Source: Henricia sp. BOLD:AAB3569 (Eukaryota > Echinodermata > Asteroidea > Spinulosida > Echinasteridae). Taken from it: a DNA stretch of 64,000 bases. Positions 51,401 to 60,400 of this stretch are shown one piece after another. The number at the start of each line of letters is the position of its first letter. The first letter of the stretch is position 1. A model generated the notes under the pieces. That model was not told the origin of the DNA. It did no database searches and saw only the letters and a list, made by a program, of their open reading frames with translations. Position numbers and translations under genes: made by a program. The DNA is taken from assembly GCA_037783545.1 (NCBI GenBank), contig JBBELK010000387.1, forward strand, positions 682,001-746,000, given 5' to 3'.

Positions 51401-54400
51401 AATGAAAGCTTATAACTTTTTCTATTCTAGAAAAATAGCAATTTAACTTTAAAAACAAAAAATTTGAATTGAAAAAAAAAGGTGCAATTTTAAGTAATAA
51501 ACAATTTTGATAAATCAACGTTTTATTTTGTTTCCAGTCAAACCGAAAGTTCGCAGCGATTCTCGCAACAAAGAAATAGTCGTTGTTGCTGGCGAGTCGT
51601 TCAAAGTTGAGGTTCCATTTGAGTGCAGCCCCGCGCCCCACGTCACGGTAACTCGCGACGACAAAGGCGGAATGGATGTGCCAAAGGGAGACAAATTCAA
51701 TGTTGAGGTACGTTGCGGCTCGTTTAAGAGCTGGTTGGATTCGCGACTAGAGTTAACTGCTCAAACGTCATCCTAGCAACACCCATGCGCACTGACGTTC
51801 AAGTGCGAACGCTTTTGGTTAGTTGATTGGTTCCGCGGAAAATGCATCAACTCGATGCCTGATGGGTACCAGTGACCAGCATGACTGTGCCTTGTGGGCT
51901 GGTTCCAAATGGTCGACCAGACATGACTAACTATCATTGACTAGACTGCGTTCTGTTGGAAATAGACAAACTATAGTTAACTTTAGTCGTGAATCGAACT
52001 TACCATAATTTAGCGTGAGGTTTGTGACATATATACAACATATATGACTTGTGGTGGGCGATATGTTGTGTGCGACGTGTGACATATGACGTGTGACATG
52101 TGATCAAGACATGTGACGATGACTTGTGACATGTGATGATGACTTGTATCATGTGATGATTACATGTGACGATTACATGTGACTTGTAACATGTGACTTG
52201 TAACATGTGATGATTGCATGTGACTTGTGACATGTGATCATGACATGTACGACTTGTGACGTGATCATGACATGTGTCTTGTGACATGTGATAACGACAT
52301 GTGACTTGTGATCATGACCTGTGAAATGTGACAAAGACATGTGACAATGACATGTGACATGTAATATGTAACATGTGATCATAACATGTAACCTTCAATA
52401 TGTGATCAGTGGCCAATGACATGTGATAAGTGATATAAAACATGTGACATGTTACCATGAAACATCTCATGTGTGACTCATGTTACAAGATCCATGATGC
52501 AATTCTCAATGCTGCTTGTAACGTGACTCCAATAGTATTGATACAACAATTTCAATTTTTTTAATTAATATTTTTTTTACATTTAATATTCAGGAGGGTG
52601 CAGAAATCACCATGTTTACTTGTAAACACTCAGAAAGATCAGACGGTGGTAGATACAGCATTACGCTGAAAAACAGTGAAGGGACGGATACCTGTAACCT
52701 GCGAGTCACTGTTGTTGGTAAGAACGAGTTAGGACGCCAGATCAAGTCCAATAATTCCTATTGTCTGCTAAATTATTAACAGTATATTTTAATACATGGG
52801 TCTTTCCACAGTAAAGGGGAGCGCGTGTGGTCTAGTGGGTATGAAGCGGGACTCCCAATCAGAGGTTGGGGGTTCGAGCCCCACTTCGACCAACGTGTCT
52901 GTGTCCCTGGGCAAGGCGCTTAATCCCAGTTGCCTCGTCAACCCAAGCGATATATGGGAAGCTGTTAAGGGGAATGCCACAATCTAACTGCTGATAGGGT
53001 TGAGCGCCTGACCAGCAGCCACCTAGTTGAAGCGAAATGGTTCTGGTGATTCCCTGATGGCAGCGGTAATAATGGTAACAGCGCCTTGAGCGCCCTGCAG
53101 GGTGGATATGTGCGCTATACAAATCTAATCATTATTATTATTATTATTATTAAAGGGGGCATTTTGGCAACACATACCATATTTTCGAGGAAATACCTTT
53201 GTCTGGTCTCAAAATAAAAGAAATAAGTTTCAGTTGTTCTGAAGAGATAACTTAGGCCCAAAAAGGGTTACGAATAGTGTGACAACGTGCCTTTCTAAAA
53301 ACCCTGTGTACAAATTTCCAATTTACGCTCATAACCGGGACGGACACTTGTGTTACATTTTAGGCCATCGTGGTTACGAGCGTATATTAGAAATTTGTAC
53401 ACATGGTTTTCATTTTAGGGGATTGCTGAATTTATCAAGTGATTAATTTTGTTGATTAGACAAGCCGGGTCGTCCAGAGAGCCCACTAGAGGTTTCCGAC
53501 ATTACTGCCGAGTCGGTCAAACTATCCTGGAATGCCCCAAAAGATGACGGCGGAAATCGCATCACCAACTACGTGGTGGAAAAGAAAGCGGAAGGACGTC
53601 CAAGTTGGACAAAGGTCAGTTAAAGATATTGCCAGACCTTTTGGACTGGCCTTAGGGCAGACAGTAGCAAGATATCAAGCCTGATGGCCTGGGCCAGGCT
53701 GGGCTTTTCACTGGCAGGGCCTTACCAGACCTTTTGGACTGGCCTAAGGGCAGATAGTAGCAAGATATCAGGCCTGATGGCCTGGGCCAGGCTGGGCTTT
53801 TCACTGGCAGGGCCTTACCAGACCTTTTGGACTGGCCTTAGGGCAGAGAGTAGCAAGATATCAGGCCTGATGGCCTGGGCCAGGCTGGGCTTTTCACTTG
53901 CAGGGCCTTACCAGACATTTTGGACTGGCCTTAGGGCAGACAGTAGCAAGATATCGGGCATGATGGCCTGGGCCAGGCTGGGCTTTTCACTGGCAGGGCC
54001 TTACCAGACCTTTTGGACTGGCCTTAGGGCAGACAGTAGCAAGATATCAGGCCTGATGGCCTGGACCAGGCTGGGCTTTTCACTGGCAGGGCCTTACCAG
54101 ACCTTTTGGACTGGCCTTAGGGCAGACAGTAGCAAGATATCAGGCCTGATGGCCTGGGTCAGGCTCAGTGGGCTTTTCACTGGCAGGGCCGTACCAGACC
54201 TTTTGGACTGGCCTTAGGGCAGACAGTAGCAAGATATCAGGTCTGATGGCCTGGGCCAGGCTGGGCTTTTCACTGGCAGGGCCTTACCAGACCTTTTAGA
54301 CTGGCCTTAGGGCAGACAGTAGCGAGATATCAGGCCTGGTGACCTGGGCCAGGCTGGGCTTTTTTCATGCCATTGATTGATATTGATATTGATATTGATA

Positions 54401-57400
54401 TTGATATTGATACTGATTTTGATACTGATTTTGATACTGATTTTGATACTGATTTTGATACTGATAATGATATTGATACTGATTTTGATACTGATTTTGA
54501 TACTGATTTTGATACTGATTTTGATACTGATTTTGATACTGATTTTGATACTGATTTTGATACTGATTTTGATACTGATTTTGATACTGATTTTGATTTT
54601 GATATTGATATTGATTTTGATATTGATTTTGATACTGATATTGATTTTGATACTGATTTTGATACTGATTTTTGTAACAGGTTTCGGGTTTCGTGCGAAC
54701 CTTGGACTACGGTGTCGTCGGATTGGATGAAGGGGTCAGATACCACTTTCGAGTCAGCGCAGAGAACCAATATGGTGTTGGCGAACCGCTGGAATGCACT
54801 TCTGCTGTGCTTGTCAAAAACCCATACGGTATGTCCATTTTTTTATTTTTTTATTTTTATATTTTTTTTCCCCAAATGATATTGGCTCTAAACACAAACA
54901 CTATGGGCTTAAAGCCTCAATACAACATTTGCAGTTACCCAAAATTTTACTTCACGAGTTGACAAGAAAAAATCTGACTAAAAGTGTTGATAGCAATGGT
55001 AACAAACACCACATGATTTTTTTCCGTGTAAAATGGTACCTTTGTGAGAGAAATTGCCAACTGAAGGTGCTTTTAAAAAAAATATTTTTGCAGAAATGTT
55101 TGGTTCCATTCATTCAATACAAAAACCATGCATGGATTTTTCAGGTTTTCTGAAGTATTACTGCATCTATGTGGCTGAAATTTCTACAAGGCAGTTTATC
55201 AACATTATTCTTTAGTTATGTAATGCTGTTGTTCCTGTTTTTTAAGTTTTCCAATCATGTAATCTTTCTTTAAACTTGTTATCCTTTCTCCACGTTAGAT
55301 GTATCGGATTCCCCGGGCAAACCATCCGTTGACGAAGTGGACAGGGGCTATGTCAGTCTGAGCTGGGAAAAACCGGAAAATGACGGGGGTGCGAAAATCA
55401 CGGGATATAACGTGGAGAAACGCGAGGTCGATAACGAATGGGAACAGGTTCGTATGTCATTTCTCACAAGTCCCTGCAAGTCCTCACAAGTCCCTGCACG
55501 TCCTCACAAGTCCATGCACGTCCTCACAAACTTATCAAATTTGAATTTACTTAAAGATAGTATACATGATTGGTAAACTGTTACAAATAGTTTTATCCCC
55601 CTGTGTGATTGAAGATATGCATGATTAAAACCAACCTGAGCAAAAACCAGCTCCGTACGTCGTCTAACTTTTGAGAAAACAGTTAAAAAAAGGTGTACAG
55701 TCATTTCGCCCCAAAACCACTTCGCCCTGAACCACGGCCTGTGCACGAGGTTGTTTTGGGGTGAAGTGGCTTTTGGGCGAAGTAGTGTTTGGATGAAGTG
55801 GTTTGGGGGCAAAATGGCACTTGGGCGAAGTGGTTCAGGACGAAGTGATCCAGGGCGAAATGGTTTTGAGGCGAATTGATTTTACGTTTCGCGAGACGAA
55901 AAATAATTGTTTTGCTCATTTCTCAAAGACTATAGCACTTCAGACAAAACCATTTCAGGGGAAGTTTTCTACCGTCATCGTGTTTATATCGTGTAAGTTA
56001 GGCGTAAATCTGTGAACATTTCTGATTTTCGAGATACTAATCATGTATACTGCCTTTCAACATGATATCCCACAGTGCAATAGCTACCTAGTCAAAGACA
56101 CAAAACTGTCGCTGAGTAACCTCCGTGACACCTGCGAGTACCAGTTCCGCGTCATCGCCAAGAATGCCGCTGGACTGAGCGCGCCCAGTCGCCCTTCCAA
56201 TGCAGTCACGCCCAAACCGCAGTACAGTGAGTTGCACATATTTTTCGTTACATTTCAAAATGTCCACGACGCTGGTTTTCGCAAAATACGTTTTCAACAC
56301 TATGCATTGTAGTTTGTCGTTAATTAATTTTTTTTAAATTTTAGTATTAAATAATAGTTTACAAATAATTGCTAATAACTATTACATGACAAGATGCAAT
56401 TTCGTCACCTCAACAAAAACATTGAAAATTGCCATTTTCTCCTATCGTAAACACGGTATTGATTCTGTATTTCACACTAGGCTTGGGCGATTCCACGGCG
56501 GAATCGAGTAGAATCAATTCCATTTTAGGAATCGGAATCGCGATGCCAGATTTTTGAGGAATCAATTTCTACTGAAATCGATTCCCTTTCATTTAGATTT
56601 GATTCCCAGTGATAGCTTGCCGATTCCAGAAATTACCTAGCAATTCCGAAGGCAGAACTCAAACTTTTGTAAGAATATTAAGCCTCTGGGGCGGTATTCA
56701 CAAAACGACTTAAGTCGTTAAATTTAAGCGCCCCGCTTAAATTCTAGACTTAAGTCAAATCATAAAGTCAAGTGGTATTCACAGCGCGTTTTCTTTTAGT
56801 GGCCCGCTTATTTTTGAGACTTAAACTTAAGTGTGGTCTGGCCTGTCTTAAGTGCATTTAACGCTGGGTCAACTGTCATCAATTGCATTGTTTTTCTGCC
56901 CAGTGTGTTATCGAAAAACGGCTATATGATTGATTAGAGAACGCCTAAACAATTTAGACAGATTACAACAGATTTCAATTTCTATTCTTACTGACCTTAA
57001 AAAGCCTTCGTTCTCCGTCTTTGTTCGCCACTGACCACCGCAGAGCACAATGTACGTCGTCTACTTGTGGTACGTGTACGCGTATGTGTGCACGACACGC
57101 GCGTAGTGTGCGCGTATGATGCATGCGCGTAGTAATCGAATGTTTTTGAAACGTCCGCGCGTGGTCTGCGCTGCTTAGATTGCAGAGACTTTATGATGTA
57201 ACTGAGTTAAGCGTGCACTGATTGATTAAGTACACCACTAAGGTAAGTGGGGCGCTTAAATCTTTTGTGAATACAAAGTTGAGTGCCCACTTATCTTAAA
57301 GGGGTGCTTACATTTAAGACAGACTTAAGTACCCCGCTTAGATTGAGTTTTGTGAATACCGCCCCTGATCATTTCCACATTTCCACAAGTGTGTGGTGTA

Positions 57401-60400
57401 CAGGCCGGCATCATTTCGTGGACGTTTAGTGCCACTCAGTGCCAATAATAAACACGTTCATTTACTTATTAAACACGCTCAGTATATTTAATGTTTTCCT
57501 GCGAAAAATGGAATCGATTCCGAATGGAATCGCGATTCCAAAATGCTGGAGTCGCCCAAGCCTACTTTACACCTGCCGTTTGCACCCGGTTATGTTACAT
57601 AGCAACAACAATTTAGTATGGTTATCTGGATACTGTGGTATGCATGTAAAAGGAGGAGAGTCAGAACTTTACTATTATTAATTCTTTCTGGTTTCGAAAC
57701 CAAGGATTCCTCAAAAGTGCCCGAGGCACTGTAGCTCATAAGCCTGAAGAAACCTGTGAAGAGAAGACGATGAAGAAATGCTCAGTTTTAGAGGTGGGAG
57801 GAAAACCCTACGCAATTCTACACTCGACCAAAAAAGTTCTGTCACCAGTAAGACATTTGTAGATATTTATTATGAAATTGGATTTAATTTGGGAAAATAA
57901 TATATCAAATTTTAGCTGAACATATCACTCAAAGGAATAGAGCTCAACGGAGTCCATGGTGGCAAGCTTCACGGAACAGGAATGCAACAAAGGAGTGTGG
58001 GGTCAGAATGAAAAACACCATAAAACAACGATGTCAACTTTATTGCACTCAAGCAAGGGGAGTTACAGTTCAGTATTTTGCTTCCACCATACCTAATGCA
58101 ATGGCACGATTCAGATTGGACAATTTAACCATTTTGATTTGGATGTTTTTGACAAGACATTGATAAATCCAAACTCACTTAAAAATTTCCTAATTGTCTA
58201 GACACAAATTGCCCAAATCACAAGTTGCATTGTTCTTGGTGTTTTTCATTCTGACCCCACACTCCTTTGTTGCATTCCTGTTCAGTGAAGCTTGCCATCA
58301 TGATCTCTCTTGAGCTCTATTCCTTTGAGGGATATGTTCAGCTAAAATTTGATATATTATTTTCCTACATTAAATCCAATTTAATAATAAATATCTATAA
58401 ATGTCTTACTGGTGACAGAACTTTTTTGGTCGAGTGTATATAGGTGGAAACCCACAGAATCAAGCAGGGACTGAAAACCCAATCCACATACTGACCCGGA
58501 CGGGATTCGAACCAGGGCCACAGAGGTGGAAGGCGAGGAAAGTAACACTACGCCACGTGAAACACGCAAAAGACTTCCGAAATGTGTATAACCCGTTTTT
58601 GTTGTGACAATGTTCTGTTGTGCTCGTTTCTGCAGCTATTTCGGAGAAGCCCGGCGTACCCGAAGTTGAAAAAGTCACAAGTAATTCTGCTGATCTGACT
58701 TGGGCCAAGCCTGCCTCGGACGGGGGTGCTAACATATTAGGTCTGTATAAAATATTACTACACCTCATAAATATTCATAAGCAAATTAGAGCACGTCATT
58801 GGCCGATTCAGCCGCGCGATTGGGAAGTAAAAATGCTACGCGCCCAGGTGACGTCAGCCCGGTGAGTATCCAACTGGCTGCCGTGCGGTATTTTTTTCTG
58901 GTAGCACCAAAAATTCCCTCTCGAACCCGCCTCGTAAAAAATGTATTGGAATCTTCACGGAACCAGACTAATTCAACTCTATTGCCATGGTACGGACCTC
59001 TGCAGCTCATAAACATCAATGGCAACATTTCTGAGTTTGGATTACAAGAAAATAAATTGTTTGTTGTAATTTTATACTGGCATTGAATCTGTTATTTTGT
59101 CAATTTGCTCATTTGAGGTGTAGTAATACAAATACAGCATGGTTTATTTCCCTTGGTGTTGGTCAGCTTGACTACCTCCCTCCGCTTCGCGTCGGGAGGT
59201 AGTCAAGCTGACCTACACCTTGGGACCAGTTATTCCCACTACTTCCCCTCAAACCATGCTGTATTTGTGTACTATGCAATTGTTGCTACTGGTGCACGCC
59301 AATGCCTAGCAACCAACAGTCTGGATGCTTTATGCCATTCTCTCCTACGGTGAACACGATATTGATTCTGTACTTCACACATGCAGTGTGCACCACATGG
59401 CAACAAAAATTTACTCTTATCGTCTGTATACTACATGTGCACATGAAAGGAAGTACGTCAGTACACCAGACGATATACGTGTGAAACTTGCAAATTTAAT
59501 GAATATTTGTCTTATACCTCAGGCTACACGGTTGAGAAACGTGAAATCGGCGCCCCGACGTGGACAAAAGCTAACCGGTACCCAGTCAAGGACAACAGCT
59601 TCACCGTGGATGGTCTCGAGGACGGCAAAGAGTACGAAGTACGCGTCATCGCGGAAAACGCCGCAGGATTGAGTGAACCGAGTTATTCTGAAACGCCCAT
59701 TAAACCCAAAGAATCAATAAGTGAGTTACAAAGACCCAGTTCTCACGAGAGAAATCGCTTTGTGCGACGAAGATTAGTTAATCATTGTTAGTTAATGAAG
59801 CGTGCGTTCACATATCACTTAACGAAGATCGAACGAAGATCGAAAGAGCGGTACCGTACACATTATAAACGACCGCTAACGAAGATCGAATGAAGCTGTG
59901 GGAGGTCGTACATGCGCGTCTGGACGTGCTGTGTGGATTTGTAGTGGCGCGTCAAAAACAACGCTTGCTGGGTGCTTGACACACAACGCGCTTGTGCAAC
60001 CAGGCCTGCCAAATTGCTTCGTTGAACGAAGGGAGCGTTCTCCTTACAAATTTGTTCATAGAATGAAGCGATTTCTTAATCGAATGAAGCGATGTCTTCA
60101 TCGAATTAAGCGATGTCTTCGTCGAATGAAGCTATTTGCTTCATCGAATGAATTGATTCTAATCATCGTCGAATGAAGAGGCGTGCGTTCACGTCGAATC
60201 ATCGTTGAATCATCGTCGAACGAAGCGATTTCTTTAGTGAGAACAGGGTCATAGATTTTTAATTGTTTTATTTTAGCCTTGAGACACAAAAAATAAACAC
60301 AATAGAACCAGTTCGATTCACGACTAGAGTCAAACACTGGTCAAACGTCATTCTGGGAACACACATGCGCACTAACGTGCAAGTCCGAATGTCTTTGGAT

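Noticed and set aside
54330-54879. Asp/Thr/Phe and Ile/Leu repeat frames over the 12-bp array
   Set aside because: Several overlapping frames on both strands are open simply because of the repeat.
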